From NCBI GenBank assembly GCA_946480785.1, contig CAMLLD010000001.1, forward strand, positions 124,001 to 188,000: a stretch of 64,000 nucleotides of DNA, read 5' to 3'. The stretch's first letter is position 1, and the number at the start of each line of letters is the position of its first letter. This DNA is from an uncultured Blastocatellia bacterium. Its GTDB lineage: Bacteria > Acidobacteriota > Blastocatellia > Pyrinomonadales > Pyrinomonadaceae. Under the pieces are notes generated by a model. The model was not told the origin of the DNA. It ran no database searches and saw only the letters and a list, made by a program, of their open reading frames with translations. The position numbers and the translations under genes are program-made. This document shows positions 1-9,316 of the stretch, piece after piece.

Positions 1-1
1 C

Positions 2-928
2 ATGCGCATCGCAGTGCGCGATGTCTTCTATCATCGCGGCCCATTGATTCAACGTCGCGAGATCAACTTGCGCGACGAGCTGATCGCGCCGCCGCCAAAG
101 TTAACAAGGTTATCTTCACGCGACGGCGAAAGAGCGCTTGATCTCGCGCGCGAGGCTTCGACGATTCGTTATCGCGAGCTTTACGGTTTCACGCACGGCG
201 ATCCGGCGCGCGTTTACCACGCGGACCTGGGCCGCGGCGTGCAACTGTTCGTCACGGGCCTGTCGCCGGCGAAGCGCTTGCCGCTGCGCGCGTATCATGC
301 CGCGATGATCTACAAGAACGGCGTGCCGATCGGTTACTTCGAAGGCTTGTCCCTCTTCGAGCGCATGGAAAGCGGGTTCAATTTGTATTACACGTTTCGC
401 GACGGCGAGACGGCGTGGTTGTACGCGCGCATACTCAACGTGATGCGTCACTTCGCCGGCGTGACGGCGTTTGCGATCGATCCGTATCAGGTCGGGCACG
501 AGAATGAGGAAGGCATCGAGTCGGGCGCGTTCTGGTTCTATCGCAAGCTCGGTTTCAGGCCGACGCAACGCGAGGTTTCCAAGCTGGTAGAGAAAGAAGA
601 GGCGAAGATCGCGAAGGGCGCAGGTTATCGGACCTCGGCGCGCACGCTGCGCAAGCTCGCCGAGAGCCCGATGATCTTCGAGCTAAATCAAAAGTTTGCC
701 GGTGAGTGGGATCGCTTTCAAGTGCGGAAGATCGGACTCCGAACACAGGGACGGAAGTTTGAGTCGCTGTTCTCGCTCGTTCGCGATTTGCCTCGATGGA
801 GCGTGCAGGAGAAACAACTGCTCAAGCGGATCGTTCAAGCGAAGAGCGCAGCGGAAGAAACGACTTACCTAAAGCTGATGCAACGTCACGAGCGGCTGCG
901 AAGAGAGATCATCCGCCTGGGCAGTTAG
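2..928 (+). CDS. GNAT-like acetyltransferase-fold protein, probably 5' truncated by the window edge
   Basis: The frame is open from base 2 to a TAG at 926-928 (308 codons). Residues about 95-190 look like a GNAT acyltransferase fold: a strand pair around YKNGVPIGYFEG, a helix rich in small residues, and a late FWFYRKLGFRPT segment typical of the end of GNAT domains. The C-terminal third is charged and helical. The ATG at base 2 sits on the window edge with no room for a ribosome-binding site, so the true start may lie upstream and this may be only the C-terminal part of a longer protein. The substrate cannot be inferred. The 3' end overlaps the convergent formimidoyltransferase gene by 20 bp. 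Confidence 0.6.
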   Translation: MRIAVRDVFYHRGPLIQRREINLRDELIAPPPKLTRLSSRDGERALDLAREASTIRYRELYGFTHGDPARVYHADLGRGVQLFVTGLSPAKRLPLRAYHAAMIYKNGVPIGYFEGLSLFERMESGFNLYYTFRDGETAWLYARILNVMRHFAGVTAFAIDPYQVGHENEEGIESGAFWFYRKLGFRPTQREVSKLVEKEEAKIAKGAGYRTSARTLRKLAESPMIFELNQKFAGEWDRFQVRKIGLRTQGRKFESLFSLVRDLPRWSVQEKQLLKRIVQAKSAAEETTYLKLMQRHERLRREIIRLGS

Positions 929-1820
929 CGATCTGGTTCTCCAGTATCTTCGACTCCGAAAAATCCTGCAGCTTGCTGAAGTACTCGGCCTCACGATCGA
1001 GCGCCGCGCGTGGCACCAGGCCAACGATCTCAGCGCTATCAATCTCCACGCCCATCGCCGCTGCTTCGCGCTTGATCGCGTCGTAAGCCGCCGTCATTCC
1101 GGTGACCTCGTAATTCACGAGGTTCAACGAGACCTGCACGAAGTGTCTCGTCGCGAGCCGAAAGCCCAACGCCTTCACAAACGGTAACCCGCCACCACGC
1201 GCCCGAATCGTTTTCGCGATCTGGCGCGCAATGCCGATGTCTTCGCTGCGCAGCACAACGTTGAAAGCGATCAGAAACGGACGTGCGCCCACCGCGATCG
1301 CACCCGCAGTTTCATGGACCACGGGCAAGCCTTCATCCGGGGCGCGCTCGGGCGTAGTGCCGATCTGTTCGCGCAACAACTCGAGCGCGCCGCGCCGCAC
1401 GTCTTCGAGGTTAACGCGCTCCGGTCGCAGCGCGGCGCGTTCGTAGTAATAAACCGGAATCGAAAGCTCGTGCGCGATCCGCTTGCCGGCCTCGTGGGCC
1501 AACCGCACGCAGTCGTCCATCGTGACACCGTGAATCGGCACAAACGGCAACACGTCAGTCGCGCCGAGCCGCGGATGTTCGCCAGCGTGCGTGCGCATGT
1601 CGATCAGTTCCGACGCGCGCTTCACCGCCTGCACCGCCGCCTCTACCACCTTTTCCGGCGAAGCAACGAACGTAATCACCGAACGGTTGTGGTCCGGATC
1701 GATGTGCGTGTCGAGCACGCACGCCGTCTCGACAGACCGAATCGCCGCCGCGAGGCTCTCGACCGTCTCGGGCCTTCGCCCCTCGCTAAAATTGGGGACA
1801 CACTCGACTAGGGCGCGCAT
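909..1820 (-). CDS. ftcD: Glutamate formimidoyltransferase (monofunctional)
   Basis: The product transfers the formimino group of N-formimino-glutamate to tetrahydrofolate, a step of histidine breakdown. The N-terminus ALVECVPNFSEGR is the family signature, and the segment DTHIDPDHNRSVITF carries conserved catalytic-region histidines. At about 303 residues it matches the stand-alone formiminotransferase and lacks the cyclodeaminase domain of the bifunctional enzyme. I chose the ATG at 1820 because homologues begin next to this signature; a TTG at 1847 would add nine unconserved residues. No hutH, hutU or hutI gene is visible nearby, so the pathway must be encoded elsewhere or be incomplete. 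It overlaps the GNAT-like gene tail to tail. Confidence 0.9.
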   Translation of the reverse strand: MRALVECVPNFSEGRRPETVESLAAAIRSVETACVLDTHIDPDHNRSVITFVASPEKVVEAAVQAVKRASELIDMRTHAGEHPRLGATDVLPFVPIHGVTMDDCVRLAHEAGKRIAHELSIPVYYYERAALRPERVNLEDVRRGALELLREQIGTTPERAPDEGLPVVHETAGAIAVGARPFLIAFNVVLRSEDIGIARQIAKTIRARGGGLPFVKALGFRLATRHFVQVSLNLVNYEVTGMTAAYDAIKREAAAMGVEIDSAEIVGLVPRAALDREAEYFSKLQDFSESKILENQIANCPGG

Positions 1821-1863
1821 TTTTCTTTGAGCTTCATTTGTTTGCAAGCTACACTACGCCACA

Positions 1864-2859
1864 ATGCCTTCCGATCGATTCATCAGTCAACGCAAAAATG
1901 CCTGGCAGCGGCTTGAAGACCTGCTCAAGCTGCTGGATCACGCGTCGCTGCGACGGCTCGGCAAAGAAGAGGTGCGTGAGCTCGGACGAATCTATCGCCG
2001 CACCGCTTCCGATCTCGCGATCGCGCGCGCCGAATCGCGCGATCCCCGGCTCGTAAACTATCTCAACAGTCTCGTCATCCGCGCACACGGCCGTATCTAT
2101 CGCGCCGAGGCGCACGGCAGCAAACGCATTCGCCGCTACTTCACGCACGAGCTGCCGCAAACGTTTCGCCGCACTTGGCGCTACACATTTGTTTCGTTCG
2201 CGGTGTTTTTTCTCTTCGGCCTGCTGAGCTACACCGCGACCCGATACGATTCCGAGTTTTCCGAACTCGTCGGCGTCAATCCCGCTTTTCGCGAACTCTA
2301 CATCGAAACCAAAACCCACTGGTGGGAATCGCTCAATAAGTCGAACCAGGAAGGCGCGAGCATGATCATGACCAACAACATTCAGGTCACGATCTACACC
2401 TTCGCGTTCGGCGCGACGTTTGGCATCGGCACGCTTCTTTATCTTGCGTTCAACGGCGCCAACATCGCTTCGGTGCTCGCGCTGACTTACAAAGCCGGCT
2501 TCGGCAACGATCTCGTCACGTTCATGGTCGGACACGGCGTCATCGAATTGTCGTGCATTTTTATTTCCGGCGGCGCGGGTCTGCTGATCGGCAGCGCGAT
2601 GATCATGCCGGGGGATCTCACGCGCGCCGACGCGTTGCGTGTGCGCGGCATGGAAGCGGTGCGTTTGATGATTGGGGTGGCGGTGCTGCTGGTCGTCGCC
2701 GGAACCATCGAGGGCTTTGTTTCGCCCGCGCCGATTGATCCGCGCATCAAGTTCAGCATCGCCGCGATTACGGGTCTCGCGATGTACGGGTATCTGTTAT
2801 TTGCCGGTCACGAGCCGGTATTAGAGGAAGAACCAAACGCAGTCGCGGAATCAAAGTAA
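1864..2859 (+). CDS. Stage II sporulation protein M-like (SpoIIM/DUF95) membrane protein
   Basis: This 331-residue protein has a charged, helical cytoplasmic N-terminus of about 105 residues followed by several hydrophobic segments (about 106-126, 175-205, 215-250, 265-285 and 295-315). The layout, with the central segment FAFGATFGIGTLLYL and the later GHGVIELSCIFISGGAGLLIG, is that of the SpoIIM/DUF95 family. In non-sporulating bacteria such genes sit with MoxR, DUF58 and DUF4129 genes and probably act in envelope assembly or secretion; no biochemical role is established. Here it faces the DUF58 gene and overlaps its end by 9 bp, which fits membership of the same cluster. It is divergent from the formimidoyltransferase gene, with 43 bp between starts. 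Confidence 0.82.
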   Translation: MPSDRFISQRKNAWQRLEDLLKLLDHASLRRLGKEEVRELGRIYRRTASDLAIARAESRDPRLVNYLNSLVIRAHGRIYRAEAHGSKRIRRYFTHELPQTFRRTWRYTFVSFAVFFLFGLLSYTATRYDSEFSELVGVNPAFRELYIETKTHWWESLNKSNQEGASMIMTNNIQVTIYTFAFGATFGIGTLLYLAFNGANIASVLALTYKAGFGNDLVTFMVGHGVIELSCIFISGGAGLLIGSAMIMPGDLTRADALRVRGMEAVRLMIGVAVLLVVAGTIEGFVSPAPIDPRIKFSIAAITGLAMYGYLLFAGHEPVLEEEPNAVAESK

Positions 2860-4170
2860 GCCGCGTTCCTTCACGCGCAGATAAGTCTCCAACAAAGCCG
2901 GCGCTAACGACGCCGCAGTGACATCGAGCGCCAAACCGCCGCTCGATTCAACCATTCTCAATGCCGCTTCGCGCTGGTGAATGATCTCTTCCGCGACTGA
3001 CTGCGTGAAAAGCTCGCGCACTGACGACGGCGGCTCCTGCACCACGGCTTTCAGATCTCTGTCCGCGATCGTTATCACGAGCGGCAGGTGACGCGGGCGC
3101 AAAAGTTTTAGCGACGTCAGCAGTTCCTTCGAACCTTCCTCGTCGACCAAATCAGTCAACAGCACGACGAGCGATCTGCGTTTGCTGTTCGCGGCGATGA
3201 ACTCGAACGCATGCGGATACGACGGCTCGATCATTTCCGGCTCGACTGCATACAACGATTCCAACGCCGCGTCGATGTGATCGCGGCCGCGACTCGGCGG
3301 CAGGTAACTCTTGATGCGCCGGCCAAACACGACGAGACCGGCGTTATCGCCGGCGCGGGCGGCGGCCGTAAATAAAGCGAGCGTCGCATGGACCGCGGAG
3401 TCGAGCTTCGTCTCCTGCTCGATGCGCGCGGTCATGAGCCGGCCCGCGTCGAGCGCAACGAGGATCGTTTGATCGCGTTCGATCTGATACTGGCGCGTGG
3501 TGAGTTTTCCGCGTCGCGCGGTCGCGGTCCATGAAATGTGGCGCAACTCATCGCCGCGCACGTAGTCGCGCATCGATTCAAACTCGCGACCTTCGCCGCG
3601 CCACGACGTTTTGCGATATGACGAGACCATCGAACGCGCGCCGAGTGCTTTCAACTCGGCTTCGCGCGCCCGCCGCAGGTTCGGATAGACCTTCACCGTC
3701 GCCGGCTCAGCGCCGCGCGCATCGCGCCAAACGAGATTGAATCGCGAGCGAAACCGGAGTGCGGTGTAACCAAACTGGAACCGCCCGCGCCGCGGCGGCG
3801 TCAAGCTGTAAATGAGCGTGGCGCTGCTGTGCGGCTCGACATGCAGCGTCGCTTCGCGCGCGCCGTTAATGATCATTTGCGGCGGATATTCATCTTTGAG
3901 TCGCAGCGAGACCGCGCGGGGAGAAGCGTTTTGAATGTTGAGTTTGACTTCGGTCTCGCCGCCCATCGCAAAGCGGCCGCTGAACTCGCGTGTGGCGTGA
4001 AAGCCCTGCGGCAGATGACTCAACTTCGCGTCGATGTTCGCGGCGGAGAGGAGCAGCAGATCGTAGGCGAAGGCTAGGTAAGCCAGCCACGGACGCCCCC
4101 ATGAAAGCGACAAGGGAATAAACGCCAGCGCCGCGAGCGCGTAGAAGAATTTAGTGAAGACGAAACGCAA
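2851..4170 (-). CDS. DUF58 domain-containing protein
   Basis: The 439-residue protein starts with two hydrophobic segments (residues about 8-24 and 28-45), has a beta-rich middle region, then the DUF58 core. Residues 197-219 hold the hallmark pattern F-x3-R-x-Y-x2-G-D-x4-I-x-W-x3-AR, followed by a von Willebrand A-like strand ILVALDAGR at 236-244, in which the metal-site DxSxS is reduced to DxGR. DUF58 proteins are usually encoded beside a MoxR ATPase, which is thought to act on vWA partners. Here the MoxR gene lies about 5 kb away on the same strand, separated by a receptor and a TPR gene. The gene follows the TPR gene by 17 bp, so the two are probably cotranscribed. Confidence 0.85.
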   Translation of the reverse strand: MRFVFTKFFYALAALAFIPLSLSWGRPWLAYLAFAYDLLLLSAANIDAKLSHLPQGFHATREFSGRFAMGGETEVKLNIQNASPRAVSLRLKDEYPPQMIINGAREATLHVEPHSSATLIYSLTPPRRGRFQFGYTALRFRSRFNLVWRDARGAEPATVKVYPNLRRAREAELKALGARSMVSSYRKTSWRGEGREFESMRDYVRGDELRHISWTATARRGKLTTRQYQIERDQTILVALDAGRLMTARIEQETKLDSAVHATLALFTAAARAGDNAGLVVFGRRIKSYLPPSRGRDHIDAALESLYAVEPEMIEPSYPHAFEFIAANSKRRSLVVLLTDLVDEEGSKELLTSLKLLRPRHLPLVITIADRDLKAVVQEPPSSVRELFTQSVAEEIIHQREAALRMVESSGGLALDVTAASLAPALLETYLRVKERGLL

Positions 4171-4187
4171 TGTTCAGCAGTTGAGGT

Positions 4188-5177
4188 TCAGCTCTTTTTG
4201 TTGGTGGCGATATATTCCTTGAGCTTGTTTTTGTCCGGATAATTCGGGTTCTTCTTCAGATACTCTTCGTATTCAGTAGCCGCTTTGTCTTTCATTCCGG
4301 CCGCATTGTAAAGCCAGCCGAGACGCAGGTGAGCATCGGGGCGGCCGTTGTTCGCAGCTTCATTGAGATACGGAATCGCTTTCGAACCTTTCTTGAGTTG
4401 CAGGTAACACTCGCCGAGCAAATAGTTCGCGTCGCCTGACGTGGGTTGGAGCTCGACTGCTTTGGTCAGCGGCTCTACTGCTTCTTCAAACTTCTTCTGC
4501 GACGAGCGTACGCGGCCCAGATTCAGGAAAGCGCGCGGCGAACTGGGATGAACTTCGATTGCTTTGAGATAAGCGCCTTCGGCGTCGTCGAATTTTTGCT
4601 CGGAGAAATAAATGCTCCCGAGAGCGGTCCAGGCTTGAAAGTCGTTCTTGTCCGTCTCGACGACTTGCTTGAGTAGATCGATCGCCTGGTCGTACTTCTT
4701 TTTGGTGACGGCCTCTTCGGCCTTTTGGAAATTCGTTTTCGTTGCTGCGGGACGTTCGTAAACATCCGCCGCCGAGATCACACCACTTGTCGGTGCGGCG
4801 TTGGGGGTCCAACGAAAGTCGAGATCGTATTGAAACCCGTAGGGACTACTGCTCAGGTCTCGCTCGCGTATGTAGATCGTGCCCGTGCGTCCGATCTCTT
4901 TTCCGTCTGACTCTATGACAATCTCGTACTCGCCAAACGGAAGATTGTTAAATCGATAACGGCCCCGACTCGAAATTATCTGCCGCCCAACTTCGCCATC
5001 AGGAGAACGCCGGAGAATCAGCGTGACCTCCTGCGAAACGGGGTTGTTGTCTGCGCCCGTGATGTGTACGTCTCCGAATATACTTCGATTACCGTTCGAC
5101 TGAGCGGCTGCCGGTTTCACGAACAGTGCAAGGGCAAGAACTAACAGCGCTAAGGGGAGTAGACGTAATCGCAGCAT
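4188..5177 (-). CDS. Secreted TPR protein with N-terminal carboxypeptidase-regulatory-like domain
   Basis: From the ATG at 5177 the product is 329 residues. It begins with a clear Sec signal peptide (MLRLRLLPLALLVLALALF, then a VKPAAAQ cleavage region). Residues about 30-115 form a beta-sandwich like the carboxypeptidase regulatory or CNA-B fold (RGRYRFNNLPFGEYEIVIES). Five TPR units fill residues about 140-310. The start is supported by GGAGAA seven bases upstream; an upstream GTG at 5222 would extend through the terminator and hide the signal peptide. The combination suggests a periplasmic or outer-membrane adaptor. It follows the Oar-like receptor and precedes DUF58, so it may link receptor and cluster functions, but no specific role can be assigned. 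Confidence 0.8.
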   Translation of the reverse strand: MLRLRLLPLALLVLALALFVKPAAAQSNGNRSIFGDVHITGADNNPVSQEVTLILRRSPDGEVGRQIISSRGRYRFNNLPFGEYEIVIESDGKEIGRTGTIYIRERDLSSSPYGFQYDLDFRWTPNAAPTSGVISAADVYERPAATKTNFQKAEEAVTKKKYDQAIDLLKQVVETDKNDFQAWTALGSIYFSEQKFDDAEGAYLKAIEVHPSSPRAFLNLGRVRSSQKKFEEAVEPLTKAVELQPTSGDANYLLGECYLQLKKGSKAIPYLNEAANNGRPDAHLRLGWLYNAAGMKDKAATEYEEYLKKNPNYPDKNKLKEYIATNKKS

Positions 5178-5188
5178 GATGTTTCTCC

Positions 5189-5220
5189 AAAAAAAAGGGC
5201 TCCCACTTTCGCAGGAGCCC
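5189..5220 (-). terminator. Intrinsic terminator after the first Oar-like receptor
   Basis: Read leftward, a 7-bp perfect stem (GGGCTCC/GGAGCCC, arms 5214-5220 and 5197-5203, 10-nt loop) is followed at once by eight T residues (5196-5189). This is a textbook Rho-independent terminator. The T-run ends directly against the ribosome-binding site of the TPR gene, so read-through would control expression of the TPR-DUF58 pair. Confidence 0.85.
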
Positions 5221-5243
5221 ACAGAGTCAAAGACGAAGTCGAG

Positions 5244-8200
5244 CTAGAAGTTGTAACGCAGCGCGAATTGCATTTCGCGCGGAGTGCTAGCTGACGTGGT
5301 GATTTGTCCAAAGGTTGTACCGGTGATAGTTGTCGCCGGCAAGCCAAAGCTGTTGTGGTTGAAAAGATTAAAGGCTTCCCAACGCAACTGCAAGTTCTGA
5401 TGCTCGGACCAGGGCATGCCCCAGGTCTTGATCAGCGCGGTGTCGAGGTTCCAGAAACCCGGGCCACGGAGGAAATTGCGGTTACCGATTTCACCGTGGT
5501 GCGGGAACCGAAGAACGCCAGTGGTCGGGCTGTTGGGATTGAACACCGTCGACGGATTGGCGAAGAACTGGATGGAACCAGTCGCCGGATCGTCGTGAAT
5601 GCTCGGACGAAGAGCCGGGGCATTCCTCAGGTTCATGGCCGCCGGGCTGGCAAAGTTAAAGCCAACCGGGAAAGCCGTGGTGGCGGTGCTGAAGGGCAAT
5701 CCACTGCGAGCAGTGAAGATACCCGAAATTTCCCAACCACCGATGACCTGGTTCACCCAACCCGGAGCGCCGCTGCCGAACATACGTCCACGACCGAATG
5801 GCAATTCATAAATGAAGTTGGCATTGATCAGGTGACGAATGTCGAAGTCTGACGGTCCGCGGCAGACGCGAAGATTGGTAAGGTCGCACACCAAGCCGCC
5901 GGTTACGGTGTTCGCTACGCTCGATCCATTGTCAATCGCCTTGGACAGAGTGTAGTTGAAGTCGAACTGGAGGCCCTGTGAGAAGCGCTTACGCAAACTC
6001 ACGAGCAAGCCGTTGTAAGTGGACGCGCCCTGATTCGAGATGTAGACGTTGGTGCCGAATTGGCCACTCATACCCACATTCGGATCGAGCAAACCGTTCT
6101 GATAGAGCAGGAAGATCGCATCCGACGTATCTCCGCGCAGCACTAACTGTCGGAGACTCGCGTTGCCGGCCATCAGCGCCGTGCCGCCTGGTCCAATCTG
6201 GTTTTCAAACCAGGGCTGCTTGGTGATGGCTGCGCCGGTAAGTCCTGCCTGAACCTGGTTCTGCAGGTTGTTGAACGCATCGAGCATGAACTGACCCGAC
6301 GCCTTGTCCTTGAAGTTCAGCACTTGAGCGACGTCAGCCTGCGAGAAGAGCTTGCGACCCTGGCGGCCCACGTACGACATTTCAAGGATGAAGTTGCCCG
6401 GCATTTCGCGTTGGAATCCGAGACTGTATTGAATCGAGTACGGAATCTTGAAATGCTGGTCCACTGCGTAGTTGAATTCACCCGTCGCCAAACCAGTCGG
6501 GAAACCGGCATCGACGAACGGAGTAAATGGACGAGTGATTGTCGGCGCCACGTTCGCCACCGGCAAAGTGCTGATGCTGGTGAAGCGTGGGTTGTTAAGC
6601 AGCGCGGCGGTTGCGTTAGCGCCCGGGAACTGCGTGGTAGCCGAGTTATCGAAGAGGTACGAAACCTGGTCCTGGATGAACGTGATACCACCGCTGGGCC
6701 GATCGTAAACGACCGAACCGCCGCCGCGGATCACAGTTCTGTTCTCACCGAACAACGGGCCAAGGAAGCCGCCCTTGTAGTCGGGCGTCCACGCGAAGCC
6801 GAATCTCGGACCAAAGTTGTTCCAGTCAGTCTTATACAGCGGGGCAGCGTTGTTGCCCTTGCCGATGAGATCGTACTGAAGGAAAGGTTCCGCGGTGTCA
6901 CCGGAGATTCCGGCAGCTGCGTTACGCTGACGGAGATCGAACAAGTCGCGCATGTCAACATTCTGACCGGCCTGGAATCCGTCCTTCTCGTACGGAGCCG
7001 GATAGAGGTGCCAACGAACGCCGAGGTTCAGCGTCAGGTTGTTACGCAGTCTCCAGTTGTCCTGGGCGTAAATCTCGAGCTCATCGTAGCGATAATCACG
7101 ATGCTTACCCGTGCCAGGTGCGAAAGCGGTGCCGCTTGTGTCGTAGTTGAAGTTCGTTTGAATCGACGCATAGCGACCGAGAATAAACGCAAACGCGGAA
7201 TCGTAGTTTCCGGTTGACGTGGTGTTGTTCAGGATGTTACCGGGTCGGAGGGTTGAGTCGAGCGCCGTAATCGCGCCACCCAAACCGACGCTAGGAAAGT
7301 TGAAATCGTTCACGATACCCGACTTCGAGTCGATGGGCTTATAGGAAGCGCCAAACTCGAACGAGTGCTTACCTCTCGTCCACGTGACGTCATCACGAAT
7401 GGTCGGCACCATGACGAAGCGATCCTGCGAGCTGATGCTCGCGAACGGGTTCGTAAGTCCGCCGCCGAACGTGAAGGAATTCGGAAACGCAGGCGCGAAG
7501 TTGTTCGGGAAGAGCAGCCCTGAACGGGACACACCAACTGTTGCCTGGTTAACAAAATTCGAAGTAGCGGTCCACGTGTGACCGACCACCCACGCGTAGT
7601 CCTTAACGATGATTTGAGCAGTTTCAGGATCGCCGGGGAATTGCGCCGCCACTGAGTTAACGGTGTCGGTCTGCACGCGACGGGCGATGTTGAAACGGCC
7701 AAAGAACTTCTGTTTGGAAGTTGCGTTCCAGTCGATGCGCGTCGTGTACGTGTTGTCTTTACGTTGCGACGGAGCATTGAAGCGGAAGCCACCGGTGTTG
7801 ATGCCATCGCCTGCGGTCAGGTCATTGGCAGCCGGGTAACGGCTTTGAATAAAGCTCAGCAGACCCGGGCTCGCGCCGATGTGCTTCGGATCCAGAGCCG
7901 CGACTTGGGCCGGGGTCAGGATCGTGATGCAGCTTGGGTTCGTGTTGAGACGTGAATTCGACGGGCAGCCCGCGTTGATGTAAGCGACGCCGCCGTTACG
8001 ATAGTGGTTCAACGGAACGATGCGGAGATAGGAAACGCCCTGAGCATCGCGCCGTCCTTCGTAGTCGAAGAAAAAGAAGAGCGCATCTTTAACAACTGGA
8101 CCACCGATGCTGCCGCCAAACTGATTACGCGTCAGTTGGGGGCGCGCGATGCCGGCGCGGTTGTTGAAGAAGCTGTTGGCTGCGGTCGCGGCAGTGCGAT

Positions 8201-8978
8201 TGTATTCGCGCACGTTGCCGTGAAACTCGTTGGTACCACTCTTGGTCACCAACTCGACCTGGCCGCCGCTGCTTCGTCCGTCTGAAGCGCCGGGGTTGGT
8301 CGACACCGCACGAAACTCCTGAATCGCGTCGATGGGAGCATTACCAACGGTCGCGGCAAACTGGCCGGTGGCCTGATCGTTTGCGTCGATACCGTCAACG
8401 GTGATGTTGCCCTGGTCAGCGCGAGAACCAGTCACTGAACCTACGCGGTTCGTGGTGCCGGTACCAACGTTGTTGCCGACGACGCCCGGTTGCAAACCGA
8501 TCAGCGCGGCCGGCGAACTGCGAATCTGAATAGGAAGCTCTTTGAGTCTTCGCTCTCCGATAACGTTACCGATCGAAGCGTCGGTGGTGTTCAGCGTAAC
8601 TTCATTCGAGGCCGTCACCACAACGGTGCCGGAGACCTCGCCGATAGTCATTTCAGCATTATGTGTTTCCACGATGCCGACGCCGAGTGCAACGTCGTTG
8701 ATTACCAGAGTTTGAAAACCTGGAGCGGTAAAGGTCAGCTTGTAGCCTGTGCCCGGCGCCACCTTGGGGAAGTTGTACACACCTTGATCATTCGTCTTGG
8801 TAGTGAGTTCAACGCCGGTCTTTGTATCTGTCAGTTTTACATCAGCACCGGCGATGACTGCGCCGTTGCTATCCTTTACTGTTCCCGTCACACCTGCGGT
8901 GCTCTGAGCCGATGCCGAGACGACAAAGAAGCAGAGAGTCAGGGTCGCAAGCATGAAGGTAAAAAGCAATTTCTTCAT
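5244..8978 (-). CDS. Oar-like TonB-dependent receptor with carboxypeptidase-regulatory domain (copy 1)
   Basis: From the ATG at 8978 (AGGAG nine bases upstream) the product is 1,244 residues. It has a signal peptide ending near VVSASAQ, then a carboxypeptidase-regulatory-like domain (residues about 25-110, GTVKDSNGAVIAGADVKLTD), a plug region (about 130-250, with the ITVDGIDANDQ segment), and a long beta-barrel ending in the aromatic residue expected of outer-membrane barrels (FALRYNF). Such Oar-like proteins are abundant in Acidobacteriota and are presumed to import large or glycan substrates through the outer membrane using TonB energy; the ligand is unknown. No SusD-like partner is present. 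A strong terminator follows. A TTG at 8999 would only add seven residues ahead of the signal peptide. Confidence 0.88.
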   Translation of the reverse strand: MKKLLFTFMLATLTLCFFVVSASAQSTAGVTGTVKDSNGAVIAGADVKLTDTKTGVELTTKTNDQGVYNFPKVAPGTGYKLTFTAPGFQTLVINDVALGVGIVETHNAEMTIGEVSGTVVVTASNEVTLNTTDASIGNVIGERRLKELPIQIRSSPAALIGLQPGVVGNNVGTGTTNRVGSVTGSRADQGNITVDGIDANDQATGQFAATVGNAPIDAIQEFRAVSTNPGASDGRSSGGQVELVTKSGTNEFHGNVREYNRTAATAANSFFNNRAGIARPQLTRNQFGGSIGGPVVKDALFFFFDYEGRRDAQGVSYLRIVPLNHYRNGGVAYINAGCPSNSRLNTNPSCITILTPAQVAALDPKHIGASPGLLSFIQSRYPAANDLTAGDGINTGGFRFNAPSQRKDNTYTTRIDWNATSKQKFFGRFNIARRVQTDTVNSVAAQFPGDPETAQIIVKDYAWVVGHTWTATSNFVNQATVGVSRSGLLFPNNFAPAFPNSFTFGGGLTNPFASISSQDRFVMVPTIRDDVTWTRGKHSFEFGASYKPIDSKSGIVNDFNFPSVGLGGAITALDSTLRPGNILNNTTSTGNYDSAFAFILGRYASIQTNFNYDTSGTAFAPGTGKHRDYRYDELEIYAQDNWRLRNNLTLNLGVRWHLYPAPYEKDGFQAGQNVDMRDLFDLRQRNAAAGISGDTAEPFLQYDLIGKGNNAAPLYKTDWNNFGPRFGFAWTPDYKGGFLGPLFGENRTVIRGGGSVVYDRPSGGITFIQDQVSYLFDNSATTQFPGANATAALLNNPRFTSISTLPVANVAPTITRPFTPFVDAGFPTGLATGEFNYAVDQHFKIPYSIQYSLGFQREMPGNFILEMSYVGRQGRKLFSQADVAQVLNFKDKASGQFMLDAFNNLQNQVQAGLTGAAITKQPWFENQIGPGGTALMAGNASLRQLVLRGDTSDAIFLLYQNGLLDPNVGMSGQFGTNVYISNQGASTYNGLLVSLRKRFSQGLQFDFNYTLSKAIDNGSSVANTVTGGLVCDLTNLRVCRGPSDFDIRHLINANFIYELPFGRGRMFGSGAPGWVNQVIGGWEISGIFTARSGLPFSTATTAFPVGFNFASPAAMNLRNAPALRPSIHDDPATGSIQFFANPSTVFNPNSPTTGVLRFPHHGEIGNRNFLRGPGFWNLDTALIKTWGMPWSEHQNLQLRWEAFNLFNHNSFGLPATTITGTTFGQITTSASTPREMQFALRYNF

Positions 8979-9316
8979 TTGGGCTCCTTCCCGAAACATA
9001 ACTTGAGTTGAAGGACCTTCTCCGAGCTGCTGCCTGCAGCTTTAGAAGTCTGAATTTTTGAAATCTCACCTGTTAGGAATCCGTGAGATAAACTTCGGAA
9101 CCATGGGGAGACAACACAGCGTGGGTCAGTTATGCAAGGAATGTTCCCATGTTCGGTTTTTTGTAGAGTGATCGGAAATTACTAGGCGAGACGGGCAAAA
9201 CGGGCCTTGCGTGAGGCTGCGGCCATCCAAAAACCAAAAGTAATTTTCAAAATCTCAAATTCCAGCAAAGCCTTGCAGGTTCACATTTATGAACGATGGC
9301 TCAAGTTTTTTGAACT
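8979..9316. other. Intergenic region between the MoxR gene and the first Oar-like receptor
   Basis: These 338 bases are more AT-rich than their surroundings and must hold the leftward promoter and leader of the receptor gene. The last 14 bases before the ATG carry its AGGAG ribosome-binding site. I find no convincing -35/-10 pair at standard spacing, no ORF and no strong hairpin. A weak TCAA/TTGA dyad around 9301-9314 lies just past the MoxR stop codon but is too short to call a terminator. Confidence 0.4.

Noticed and set aside
6324..7217. Rightward ORF of 297 codons inside the first Oar-like receptor gene
   Set aside because: It is a shadow of the receptor gene on the opposite strand, with no ribosome-binding site, unbiased composition and no recognisable domains.
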